From NCBI GenBank assembly GCA_044870185.1, contig JBIOYL010000427.1:1-14711 (forward strand): a DNA stretch of 14,711 nucleotides, written 5' to 3'. Positions 1 to 6,866 of the stretch are shown here, in pieces; position 1 is the first letter of the stretch; each line of letters begins with the position of its first letter. Source of the DNA: JBIOYL01 sp044870185. GTDB taxonomy: Bacteria > Actinomycetota > CALGFH01. The notes beneath the pieces are model-generated. The model was not told the DNA's origin and made no database searches. It saw only the letters and a list, made by a program, of their open reading frames with translations. A program made the translations under genes and the position numbers.

Positions 1-124
1 TGACCAGGAAGGGCAGCTCGAGCCAGAAGCGGCCCGCCCGGCGCGCCGCCCGACCCGCCCCGCCCGCCTGGCCCGCCGGGTGCGCCGGGCGGTGCCGGGC
101 GTGACGCTCGGCGCGGGACGGCAC
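1..124 (-). CDS. Possible N-terminus of signal peptidase I (partial, runs off left edge)
   Basis: Read leftward from a GTG at 124, the frame is open to the window edge. It gives a short Arg/Gly/Ala-rich cytoplasmic-type lead and then GRFWLELPFLV at the edge. A basic, disordered lead followed by FW-x-ELP-(I/F/L)-L is how many actinobacterial type I signal peptidases enter their first transmembrane helix, just ahead of the catalytic Ser motif, which would lie outside the window. That match is from memory of the family; only about 11 informative residues are visible. The start is uncertain: another in-frame GTG lies at 176-178 and there is no in-frame ATG nearby. It could instead be any leftward membrane protein, or chance. 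Confidence 0.3.
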   Translation of the reverse strand, partial: MPSRAERHARHRPAHPAGQAGGAGRAARRAGRFWLELPFLV

Positions 125-438
125 GACCCGCGCCGCCTCGGCGCGTCCGGCGGCGTGCCGCCGCGCTCGCGATGGCACGACGCGTGCCGGCTCTGAGGGC
201 AGAAGATCGTTCAGCGCTTCACATCCGGGTCGTCTCAAAGGGGGTGCGCCGACCGGTGGCCGCGTGCCCGGGATTCTACGACGACTCCGACCCGCCGGCA
301 GGCGCGACCGGCCGGGACGTCCCGGCAGGTGGTCCGAGCGGCGCTTCGGTCGCCTGATCCGCCGCTCGTTGTCGCATGGAGATCTCGCCGTAGCTGGCCT
401 GTGACCTTCTTGCGATGGGCTGGCGCCACCGGTCCCTC
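125..438. other. Mostly non-coding stretch
   Basis: This stretch lies between the leftward gene start and the Shine-Dalgarno site of the small ORF at 449. Short open frames on both strands have arbitrary composition and no convincing ribosome sites, so I call none of them a gene. The notable element is the perfect palindrome at 311-326. A weak promoter-like pair, TTGTCG at 369-374 and TAGCTG at 391-396 with a 16-bp spacer, sits upstream of the small ORF, but in DNA this rich in G and C it could be chance. Confidence 0.5.
311..326. promoter_or_regulatory. Perfect 16-bp palindrome, possible operator
   Basis: GCCGGGACGTCCCGGC reads identically on both strands with no spacer. It lies between the leftward gene start and the small rightward ORF, so it could be a binding site for a dimeric regulator of either. 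GC-rich genomes produce such palindromes by chance more often than others, and no second copy was noticed in the window. Confidence 0.3.
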
Positions 439-448
439 GGAGGTGATG

Positions 449-547
449 GTGAAGCTGCGCAAACGCCGTGGTGTCCGTTTCGGTCATGCACTGTCCACGC
501 TCGCCGGGCTTGTCAGCACGTTGGGCGCGACCAAGAAGTGGAACTGA
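449..547 (+). CDS. Candidate 32-aa cationic peptide gene
   Basis: A GTG at 449 (or the ATG directly before it at 446) opens a 32-codon frame ending in TGA at 545-547. GGAGG at 439-443 sits five bases before the GTG, better spacing than for the ATG. The product has a basic head (MKLRKRRGVRFGH), a central amphipathic or hydrophobic stretch (ALSTLAGLVSTLGAT) and the tail KKWN. With no acidic residue it carries a strong positive charge. A 12-bp hairpin begins within two bases of the stop codon, so SD, ORF and terminator make a complete gene layout. Third-position G/C is about 75%, lower than in neighbouring genes. I do not recognise a family. It might be a small membrane-associated or antimicrobial-like peptide, a leader peptide, or a chance ORF. 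Confidence 0.45.
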   Translation: MKLRKRRGVRFGHALSTLAGLVSTLGATKKWN

Positions 548-548
548 C

Positions 549-591
549 GGCCACCGCATCCCTGGCTCGACAAGGCGGGGATGCGGTGGTC
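549..591 (+). terminator. 12-bp stem-loop terminator
   Basis: CCACCGCATCCC at 551-562 pairs perfectly with GGGATGCGGTGG at 578-589 across a 15-nt loop. A G-T wobble and a G-C pair extend the stem to 549-591. No T-run follows, as is common for hairpin terminators in GC-rich actinobacteria. It starts just after the stop codon of the 32-aa ORF and 40 bases before the histidine kinase, so it probably separates the two transcripts. Confidence 0.65.
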
Positions 592-630
592 TGCTAACGC
601 TACGTTCGGAATCTTCCGTCTCGCCTTGGG

Positions 631-2241
631 ATGATGCGCGCTCCCGCTCGTGCAGCCCTCCTGCGTTGCTACACGACCTCGGTCGCGGTGGCGGGCGTCG
701 CGCTGCTCGTGCTGCTGGCGGCCGGCGGTGGCGTGCGCACCCTCCGCCACGGCCCGGCCGCGGTCTGGCTCTTCGCCGCGATGGTGGTCATCGCGGAGCT
801 GTTCCCCGTCCCGCTGTCCGACCGCGGCCAGGCGGAGGCCGTCACCATGTCGAACGCCTTCGCCTTCCCGCTCCTGCTCGGCTGGGACGCCGGCGCTGCC
901 GCGCTCCCGCTGGCAGCCGGCTGCGCGATCGCCGACCTGGTGCGGCGGCGGCCGCTTTCGAGGGTGCTGTTCAACGTCGGGCAGTACAGCCTGTCGCTGG
1001 GCGCCGCCGCCGGCGTGTACGCGGTGGCCGGCGGCCGGCATCCGCCCACGCTCGCGCAGCTGCCCGCGTTCGTCGGCGCCGCGCTGGCGTTCCTGCTGCT
1101 CAACGATGCCCTCGTCGGCGTCGTCGCCGCCCCGGACCGGCCCGCCGGGCCCGTGGGCCGCCTGCGTTCCAGCGTCGGGTTCGAGCTGTGGACCTCGGCG
1201 ATGCTGTTCGGCCTGGCGCCGATCGCGCTGGTCGTGGCCGAGCACGCGCTCGCCCTGGTCCCGCTGCTGCTGCTGCCGGTGGCCGCCGTCTACCTGGCCT
1301 CCAAGGCGGCCGTGCTGGCCAACGCACGCCGCATCCAGGCCGAGCAGGTCGCGGCGGCGGCCACCGAGCTGGCAGAGCAGGAGCGCCAGCTCGCCGAGGC
1401 CGCGCGGCTGGTCGTCCGACAGCTCCAGGAGAGCGAGCGGGTCAAGGACGAGCTGCTGGCCGTGGTCTCCCACGAGCTGCGCACGCCGCTCACCGGCATC
1501 CTCGGCAGCCTGGCCACCCTGCGCCATCACGGGCGCAACCTCGCACCCGACCAGCAGGAGGACCTGCTGGTCATGGCCGCCGGCGAAGGGGCGCGGCTCA
1601 AGAGCCTGATCGAGCAGCTCCTGCTCGCCTCGCGCTTCAACTCCGGCAGCGCCGACGAGCCGCCGCCGGCCCGCATCGACGCGGCCGAGCTCGTGTGCCG
1701 GGCCGGCCGCGCCGCGGCGTTCGGGCATCCCCGCCGGCACATCGACGTCCAGGTGTCGGGCGCCCTGCCCGTCCGGGCCGTCCCCGAGGTGCTGCTGCAG
1801 GTCGTCGCCAACCTGCTCGACAACGCGGTCAAGTACTCGGCCGGCGGGCCGATCCGGCTGCGGGCCGCCGCGCAGCAGCACCTGGTCGTGGTCGCGGTCG
1901 AAGACGACGGTCCCGGGGTGCCGGCGGACGAGCGGGAGCGCGTCTTCGAGCGCTTCACCCAGCTCGACCAGAGCGCCACCCGGCCCGCCGGCGGCGTCGG
2001 CCTCGGCCTCTACATCGCCCGCCAGCTCGCCCGCAGCCAGCGCGGCGACGTGGTCGCCGCCGAGCCGACCGGTGGCTGCGGCGCCCGCTTCGAGTTCCGC
2101 CTCCCGCTGGCGGAAGGCCACGACCAGGTCCAGGACCGGGCCGGGGTGACGGCCACGGTCGGGCGGGACACCAGCCCGCGGCACGCCGGCCAGCCGGCCG
2201 CCACGACGATGGCCCTGACCCGCCTGGCGGCCGGCCGCTAG
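631..2241 (+). CDS. Membrane-bound sensor histidine kinase (orphan)
   Basis: A 536-aa sensor kinase that should autophosphorylate on His and pass phosphate to a response regulator not encoded here. The first ~225 residues are hydrophobic, with about six membrane segments and the stretch DLVRRRPLSRVLFN between helices. This resembles MASE-type integral membrane sensor modules more than a periplasmic sensor. A helical, Gln/Glu-rich linker of about 45 residues follows (likely coiled coil). The HisKA H-box is SHELRTPLTG with His281. The HATPase_c part shows the N-box (NLLDNAVKYS, Asn398), G1 (DDGPGVP, about 425-431) and G2 (GGVGLGLYIA, from about 454), so all catalytic motifs are present. The last ~43 residues look disordered. 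No clear SD precedes the paired ATGs at 631/634. A TACGTT -10-like hexamer at 601-606 suggests a short leader. Confidence 0.92.
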   Translation: MMRAPARAALLRCYTTSVAVAGVALLVLLAAGGGVRTLRHGPAAVWLFAAMVVIAELFPVPLSDRGQAEAVTMSNAFAFPLLLGWDAGAAALPLAAGCAIADLVRRRPLSRVLFNVGQYSLSLGAAAGVYAVAGGRHPPTLAQLPAFVGAALAFLLLNDALVGVVAAPDRPAGPVGRLRSSVGFELWTSAMLFGLAPIALVVAEHALALVPLLLLPVAAVYLASKAAVLANARRIQAEQVAAAATELAEQERQLAEAARLVVRQLQESERVKDELLAVVSHELRTPLTGILGSLATLRHHGRNLAPDQQEDLLVMAAGEGARLKSLIEQLLLASRFNSGSADEPPPARIDAAELVCRAGRAAAFGHPRRHIDVQVSGALPVRAVPEVLLQVVANLLDNAVKYSAGGPIRLRAAAQQHLVVVAVEDDGPGVPADERERVFERFTQLDQSATRPAGGVGLGLYIARQLARSQRGDVVAAEPTGGCGARFEFRLPLAEGHDQVQDRAGVTATVGRDTSPRHAGQPAATTMALTRLAAGR

Positions 2242-2270
2242 CCGTTCGCCTTCTCGGCCACGGCGAGGGC

Positions 2271-2276
2271 TATGCT
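2271..2276 (+). promoter_or_regulatory. Extended -10-type hexamer for a leaderless start
   Basis: TATGCT fits the actinobacterial -10 pattern TAnnnT. It ends seven bases before the GTG at 2284, the distance expected if transcription begins on the start codon itself. The alternative in-frame ATG at 2272 lies inside this hexamer. No convincing -35 is seen, which is common at such promoters. Confidence 0.45.
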
Positions 2277-2283
2277 CGGTGGC

Positions 2284-2877
2284 GTGGAACGCATCCCGAT
2301 CTGGAGCAAAGAGCAGCCCTTCGGGGCCGAGCTCGCCCGCGTGCGCTTCGACCGCGACCGGCTGAGCGCCCGCGGCGTGGCGCTGGGGGTCGAGCCGGGG
2401 CCCTACCGGCTCGACTACGAGCTGGAGACGGTCGCCGGGTTCGTGACCGCCCGCCTGTGGGCCCGCGCCGAGGGCGCCGGCTGGCACCGGTCGCTCGACC
2501 TGCGCCGGGCCGCCGACGGGACCTGGACGGCCGAGGCGGACGGGGCGGGCGCGCCCTTCCTCGGCGCGCCAGGTGGCGACCTGGGCGTCGTGTACGGGGC
2601 GATGGACTGCGACCTCGGCCTGTCGCCGCTCACGAACTCGATGCCGGTGCTCCGCCACGGCCTGCAGCATGCCGGCGGGCCGGTCGATTTCCTGATGGCC
2701 TGGGTGGCGGTGCCCGGCCTCACCGTGCATCCCTCTGCGCAGCGCTACGCCTTCGTCGGCCGCCAGGACGCCGCGAGCGTGGTCGCCTACCAGTCCGGCA
2801 CCTTCGGGGCCGAGCTCATCTTCGACCCCGACGGGCTCGTGCTGCGCTACCCGGGCCTGGCGACCAAGATGGCCTGA
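2284..2877 (+). CDS. Putative glycolipid-binding family protein (DUF1089-like)
   Basis: About 197 residues, the usual size for the PF06475 putative glycolipid-binding family. The family forms a single beta-barrel-like domain, and the ligand is inferred from structure rather than biochemistry. Recognition rests on the mid-protein motif DCDLGLSPLTNSMPVLR, the family's strongest block, and on alternating beta-type segments: GPYRLDYELET, FVTARLWARAEG, DGTWTAEADG, RYAFVGRQDA. There is no signal peptide or membrane segment, so it is probably cytoplasmic. I chose GTG 2284 because the ATG at 2272 overlaps a -10-like hexamer and has no well-placed SD. A 201-aa product from 2272 remains possible. The stop overlaps the next ATG by one base (TGATG). 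The function is unproven even in the family. Confidence 0.75.
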   Translation: MERIPIWSKEQPFGAELARVRFDRDRLSARGVALGVEPGPYRLDYELETVAGFVTARLWARAEGAGWHRSLDLRRAADGTWTAEADGAGAPFLGAPGGDLGVVYGAMDCDLGLSPLTNSMPVLRHGLQHAGGPVDFLMAWVAVPGLTVHPSAQRYAFVGRQDAASVVAYQSGTFGAELIFDPDGLVLRYPGLATKMA

Positions 2878-3026
2878 TGCGCCGATCCGGCAACGACGAC
2901 CGCCCTCGGCCTCCCGGTTCGTCTCGGGGCGGCTCCAAGCGCTCCGGCCACGGCAAGGACCTGTCGCTGTACGGCCTGGAGGACTCCACGCGCGTCGAGC
3001 ACGTGATGAGCAACATCGAGGGGTGA
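2877..3026 (+). CDS. Small ORF (49 aa) bridging two genes
   Basis: The ATG at 2877 overlaps the preceding stop (TGATG). The TGA at 3024-3026 overlaps a GTG at 3023 that opens the transporter remnant (GTGA). Such overlaps are typical of translationally coupled actinobacterial genes. The product has a basic, Gly/Ser/Arg/Pro-rich first half and a more ordered second half, LSLYGLEDSTRVEHVMSNIEG. I do not recognise a family. The downstream gene lacks its own N-terminus, so this ORF may be a genuine small gene or a frame created by the deletion that truncated the transporter. Confidence 0.35.
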   Translation: MRRSGNDDRPRPPGSSRGGSKRSGHGKDLSLYGLEDSTRVEHVMSNIEG

Positions 3027-3891
3027 GCAACGCGATGGAATGTCGTCAGGTCCAGCAGGTCCGGCCGCGGACCGGAAGCCCGGCCCGCGGGCGCCCGCTG
3101 GTCGCCGCCTGCATCGGCCTGCTGCCCGCCTACGCGGCGATCGGCGTGCTCGCCCCGGTCCTTTTGGTCGTGCTCCGCTTGCTGCAGGGGCTGTCGGCCG
3201 GCGGGGAGTTCGGCGGCGCGACCACGTTCGTCACCGAGCACGCGCCGGCCGGCCGGCGCGGCTGGTACGGCTCGTGGCAGTGGGCGACCCTGGCGCTCGG
3301 CCTGGCCGCGGGCATCGGCGTCGCCGCCCTGCTGGCCGGGACGCTGCCGTGGGCCGCGTTCATGCAGTGGGGCTGGCGGCTGGCCTTCCTGGCGGCCGTG
3401 CCGCTCGGCCTGGTCGGCCTGGCGCTGGCCGCCGGCACCGCGCCCCTGTTCGGCCTCCTGTCCGACCTGGTCGGCCGCAAGCCGCTGCTGGTCGCCGGGG
3501 TGGGTGCCCTGCTCGTGCTGACCCTGCCGGCCTACCTGCTCGTCCGCCGGGCAGGGCCAGTCGGCCTCCCGCTCGCCTACGTCCTGATCGGACTGGCCAT
3601 GAGCTGCCTGGTGCTGCCCGCCTTCCTGGCCGAGCTGTTCCCCACGCCGCTGCGCTCGACCGCCCTGGCGATCACCTTCGGGCTGGGCAGCGCCCTGTTG
3701 GGGGAACCGCGCCGCTGGTGGACACGCTGCTGGTCCAGCGTACCCACGATCCGCTGGCCCCCGCCTACTACGCCCTCGCGGTGACCCTGGCCGCCACCGC
3801 AGGCGCCCTGGCGGCCAGGGAGACCGCGTTCCGGCCACTTGACACGGAGGCCGCCGAGCGGCGATCGCCACGCGAACAGGGGGCGAGATGA
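3023..3891 (+). pseudogene. Decayed MHS-family (MFS) transporter
   Basis: The fragments match the metabolite:H+ symporter branch of MFS (relatives of ProP/KgtP): LRLLQGLSAGGEFGGAT, then WGWRLAFLAAVPLGLVGL, then APLFGLLSDLVGRKPLL, then PAFLAELFPTPLRSTALA. Three lesions are visible. First, helices 1-2 with the family's first signature loop are absent, and the protein begins near helix 3. Second, LVGLALAAG joins directly to APLFGLLSD, omitting the roughly 80 residues that normally hold the central loop, helix 7 and part of helix 8. Third, near 3698-3704 the frame shifts: the expected LFGGTAPLV continues only in the next frame as GGTAPLVDTLLVQRTHDPLAP, consistent with loss of one base before the G-run. 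The shifted frame ends at a TGA overlapping the LAL1 start (ATGA). About 290 residues remain of the usual ~430. Loss of function is near certain; the frameshift alone could be a sequencing error. Confidence 0.78.
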
Positions 3892-6197
3892 CCGACCCAG
3901 TGACGGCCGACCCGGCGCCGGCCGACCCGGCGCCGGCCGAGGAGACCGGTCCGATCCTGATCCGCACCAAGCTGCGGCCGCCGGCCATCCGGCACGGGCT
4001 GGTGCGGCGCGCCCGGCTGGACGCCCTGGTCGCGGCCGGCTTGCGCGCGCGGCTCTGCCTGGTCGACGCCCCGGCCGGCTTCGGCAAGACGACGCTGCTG
4101 GCACAGTGGTGCACGGCCGCGCCCGACCGTCACCGGGTGGCCTGGGTGTCGCTGGACGAAGCCGACAGCGACCCGGTGCGCTTCTGGGTCTATGTCGTCG
4201 AGGCGTTCCGCACGGTCGCACCGGGCGTCGGCGCGACCGCCCTCGCGGCGCTGCACACGCCCGGTCCGGCCCTCATGCAGGTGGTCGTGCCGCGGCTGCT
4301 CAACGAGCTGGCGGCGGCCGGCGGGGAGCTGGTCCTGGTGCTGGACGACTACCACCTGGTCACCAACCCGACCTGCCACGACAGCCTCGTCTTCTTCGTC
4401 GAGCACCTGCCGGCAGGCGTGCACGTGGTGCTGTCGACTCGTGCCGACCCGCCGCTGCCGCTCGGCCGGCTGCGGGCCAGAGGCGAGCTGGCCGAGCTCC
4501 GCGTCCCCGACCTGCGCTTCAGTGACGCCGAGGCCGCCGCGCTGCTGCACGACGCGATGGGCCTCCAGGTCGCCGCCGACCAGGTGCAGCGCCTGACCGA
4601 GCGCACCGAGGGCTGGGCCGCCGCGCTGTACCTGGCCGGCCTGTCACTGCGGGGCCGCGACGACGCGGACGCCTACATCGCGTCGTTCGCGGGCGGCCAT
4701 CGCTACCTGGTCGACTTCCTTGGCGGCGAGGTGCTCGCCGCCCAGCCCGCCGAGGTCCAGACGTTCCTGCTGCGCACCTCGATCCTTCGGCACCTGTCGG
4801 GCCCGCTGTGCGACGCCGTGCTCGAGCGTGAGGGCTCCGCCGCGCTGCTGCGCCGGCTGGAGCATGCCAACCTGTTCCTGGTGGCGCTGGACGACCACGG
4901 CGAGTGGTATCGCTACCATCACCTGTTCGCCGAGCTGCTGCGCCTGGAGCTGGCCACCCGCGAGCCCGAGCTGGTCCCGGTGCTGCACCGCCGGGCCGCG
5001 GCCTGGCATGAGGCCGCCGGCGACATCGAGGCGGCCGTCCACCACGCGACCGCCGCCGGGGACCATCCCGGCGCCGGTGCGCTCATCGCCCGGCACTGGC
5101 TGGCCTATTCGCGGCGGGGTCGGCTGGCGACGGTGACCGGCTGGCTGGAGGCGCTGCCCGACCAGGCCATCGCCGCCGACCCGCCGCTGGCGCTGGCCGC
5201 CGCATGGGTGGCCGGCCTGCGCGGCGCGCCACGGGGGGAGATCGAGCGCTGGCTGGAGGCCGCCGAGCGTGCCGGTGGCGTCCACGAGGGCCCGTTGCCG
5301 GACGACCTTCCCTCGCTTGCCTCCGCCGTCGCCGTGGTGCGCGCCGTGTTCCCGTTCGACGACGTCGGGCGCGCGCTCGCGGCGGCCCGGCGGGCGGTCG
5401 AGCTGGCCGACGCGGAGCCGTCGCCGTCCCACTGGATGGGCATGGCCGTGCTCGGCCATAGCCTGTACCTGTCGGGACGGTCGGCCGAGGCGCGGCCCCA
5501 GCTCGAGCAGCTGGCACGGGACGTGCCGCCGGCCGCGCAGCCGTACGCGGTGATCAACGCGTTCGCGCTGCTGTCGCCGCTCGCCGGCGAGCAGGACGAC
5601 GGCTCCGCGTCGGCCAGGCTCGCCCGCCGCGCGGTGGAGCTCGCCGAGGCGGCGGGGCTCGGCCACGTGCCGCTGTGCGGGCTCGCGTACCTGGCGCTCG
5701 GCCGGGCGCTGGCACGCGACGGCCACGTCGACGACGCCGAAGCGCAGCTCGAGCACGCGCTCGAGCTGCTCGCGAGCGAGAGCTTCCTCCTGGACTACGT
5801 GCAGGCGCTGCTGGCGCTCGCGCCCGTCCGCCTTGCCCGCGGGGACCCCGGCGGCGCCCGCAAGCTCCTCGAACAGGCGCACGCGCTGATCCAGGGATGC
5901 GCCGACCCCGGCATGCTGCCGTCGCTGCTCGAGGAGACCGAGCGTGCGCTCCGCCTGACGCCGGCGTCTCGTCAGCGGCGACCGGAGCCTGCCGCGCCGC
6001 TGACCGAGCGGGAGCTGGCGGTGCTGCGGTTGCTCCCCACGCGGCTGTCCCAACGGGAGATCGCCCGGGAGCTGTACGTCTCGGTCAACACCACCAGGAC
6101 CCACATTCAGGGCATCTACCGCAAGCTCGGCGTCTCCTCTCGCCGGGATGCGGTCGCCCATGCCCGCGAGCTCGGCCTGGTCCCCGGTTCGGCGTAG
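3888..6197 (+). CDS. LuxR/MalT-type large ATP-binding transcriptional regulator (LAL1)
   Basis: A 769-aa STAND ATPase regulator of the LAL/MalT type: nucleotide-driven self-assembly in response to an unknown ligand, then DNA binding. The first ~20 residues are a low-complexity Ala/Asp/Pro lead with a duplicated PADPA unit. The Walker A motif is APAGFGKTT (61-69, Lys67) and Walker B is LVLVLDDYH (148-156, Asp153/154). The conserved sensor stretch STRADPPLPLGRLRARGEL (183-201) and the winged-helix marker WYRYHHLFAELLR follow. Residues ~340-690 are helical TPR-like repeats, the usual ligand-sensing part. The C-terminus (704-763) is a LuxR HTH: LTERELAVLRLL, SQREIARELYVSVNTTRTHI, YRKLGV. The length is slightly below MalT (~900). 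The SD-like GGGGGCGA lies just before the ATG, which overlaps the transporter remnant's stop (ATGA), so it probably descends from a coupled transporter-regulator operon. The targets are unknown. Confidence 0.94.
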   Translation: MTDPVTADPAPADPAPAEETGPILIRTKLRPPAIRHGLVRRARLDALVAAGLRARLCLVDAPAGFGKTTLLAQWCTAAPDRHRVAWVSLDEADSDPVRFWVYVVEAFRTVAPGVGATALAALHTPGPALMQVVVPRLLNELAAAGGELVLVLDDYHLVTNPTCHDSLVFFVEHLPAGVHVVLSTRADPPLPLGRLRARGELAELRVPDLRFSDAEAAALLHDAMGLQVAADQVQRLTERTEGWAAALYLAGLSLRGRDDADAYIASFAGGHRYLVDFLGGEVLAAQPAEVQTFLLRTSILRHLSGPLCDAVLEREGSAALLRRLEHANLFLVALDDHGEWYRYHHLFAELLRLELATREPELVPVLHRRAAAWHEAAGDIEAAVHHATAAGDHPGAGALIARHWLAYSRRGRLATVTGWLEALPDQAIAADPPLALAAAWVAGLRGAPRGEIERWLEAAERAGGVHEGPLPDDLPSLASAVAVVRAVFPFDDVGRALAAARRAVELADAEPSPSHWMGMAVLGHSLYLSGRSAEARPQLEQLARDVPPAAQPYAVINAFALLSPLAGEQDDGSASARLARRAVELAEAAGLGHVPLCGLAYLALGRALARDGHVDDAEAQLEHALELLASESFLLDYVQALLALAPVRLARGDPGGARKLLEQAHALIQGCADPGMLPSLLEETERALRLTPASRQRRPEPAAPLTERELAVLRLLPTRLSQREIARELYVSVNTTRTHIQGIYRKLGVSSRRDAVAHARELGLVPGSA
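3909..3938 (+). repeat. Two perfect tandem 15-bp units inside LAL1
   Basis: GACCCGGCGCCGGCC occurs twice back to back, giving the residues DPAPA repeated in the disordered N-terminal lead. The number of units may vary between strains by slippage without breaking the frame. Confidence 0.9.
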
Positions 6198-6242
6198 CGT
6201 TGCGCCGTCTCCGGGTGACCCGCCATCGCTTTCATCCTTCTG

Positions 6243-6314
6243 GGGTGATGACCGCTCACCCTGTCAGGGGATGTGATGACGCCGACAGCAGCGGCCCGGC
6301 CGGCAGGACCGGCC
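6243..6314 (+). promoter_or_regulatory. Inverted repeats upstream of the DUF7144 gene
   Basis: GGGTGA (6243-6248) and TCACCC (6256-6261) form an inverted repeat with a 7-bp spacer, a plausible dimer site. GGGTGACCC at 6213-6221 shares the half-site. Further down, GGCCGG/CCGGCC (6298-6303/6309-6314) makes a hairpin with a CAGGA loop, and flanking GGCCC/GGGCC can extend it. These lie between the LAL1 stop and the SD GAGGAGG (6337-6343), so they may include the promoter or operator of the membrane protein or the end of the LAL1 transcript. A clear -10/-35 pair was not identified. Confidence 0.3.
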
Positions 6315-6351
6315 ATGGTGGGCCCACACGAGCGCAGAGGAGGCCATCCAG

Positions 6352-6798
6352 ATGGCAGCGCCAATGTCAGAGTTCGGGTCGTCGTCGATGTCCATGCGCA
6401 GCGACACCGTCGCCACCGGCGGCTTGGCGACCGGCCTGGCCGTGTTCGCCGCGGTGATGATGATGATGGCCGGCGTGTTCCAGGCGTTCGCCGGCCTCGC
6501 CGCGATCATCAACGACAAGTTCTTCGTCGTCACCCACAACTACGCGTTCCAGGTCAACGTGACCGCCTGGGGCTGGATCCATCTGATCCTGGGCATCGTG
6601 GTGGCCGTGGCCGGCTATGCGGTGCTGTCGGGCCGGCTGTGGGCCCGGATCGTGGGAATCACCCTGGCGGGGCTGAGCATGATCGCCAACTTCCTGTTCA
6701 TCCCGCACTACCCGATCTGGGCGCTGCTGATCATCGCCCTGGACGTGTTCGTGATCTGGGCACTGGCCACCTACAACCGAGAGGCCGCCGCAGCCTGA
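6352..6798 (+). CDS. DUF7144-family four-helix membrane protein
   Basis: A 148-aa integral membrane protein. After about 20 polar, Ser/Met-rich residues come four hydrophobic segments: about 23-50 (ATGLAVFAAVMMMMAGVFQAF), about 75-97 (WGWIHLILGIVVAVAGYAV), about 103-120 (ARIVGITLAGLSMIANFLF) and about 123-141 (YPIWALLIIALDVFVIWAL). The markers NDKFFVVT, TAWGWIHLILG and IALDVFVIWAL are what I know of the DUF7144 family, widespread in actinobacteria and without an assigned function. GAGGAGG at 6337-6343 sits eight bases before the ATG at 6352. The in-frame ATG at 6364 is too far from it. A 14-bp hairpin 69 bases after the stop suggests a monocistronic unit. It lies between two LAL regulators, so it is a possible target of one of them; that is inference. 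Confidence 0.8.
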   Translation: MAAPMSEFGSSSMSMRSDTVATGGLATGLAVFAAVMMMMAGVFQAFAGLAAIINDKFFVVTHNYAFQVNVTAWGWIHLILGIVVAVAGYAVLSGRLWARIVGITLAGLSMIANFLFIPHYPIWALLIIALDVFVIWALATYNREAAAA

Positions 6799-6866
6799 CC
6801 CCACTCCCGCCTGACCCAAGGGCCTGCTGGCCACGCCAACTCGGCTCGCCCGCCAGCGGATTCCTC

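Noticed and set aside
172..357. 61-codon rightward frame near the left edge
   Set aside because: No ribosome site, no hydrophobic or structured pattern, and composition typical of non-coding GC-rich DNA.
484..3030. Long open frames of about 850 codons on both strands across the kinase and glycolipid-binding genes
   Set aside because: Their translations are Arg/Gly/Ala/Pro low-complexity with no domain motifs. They are shadows of GC-rich coding DNA on the other frames.
3690..3715. Programmed frameshift in the transporter at the G-run
   Set aside because: The gene also lacks its N-terminus and a central segment, so a simple inactivating indel is the better explanation.
2816..6161. Leftward open frames antisense to the transporter remnant and LAL1
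   Set aside because: Arg/Gly/Gln-rich shadow translations, no SD, no motifs, and the opposite strand has clear domain-bearing genes.
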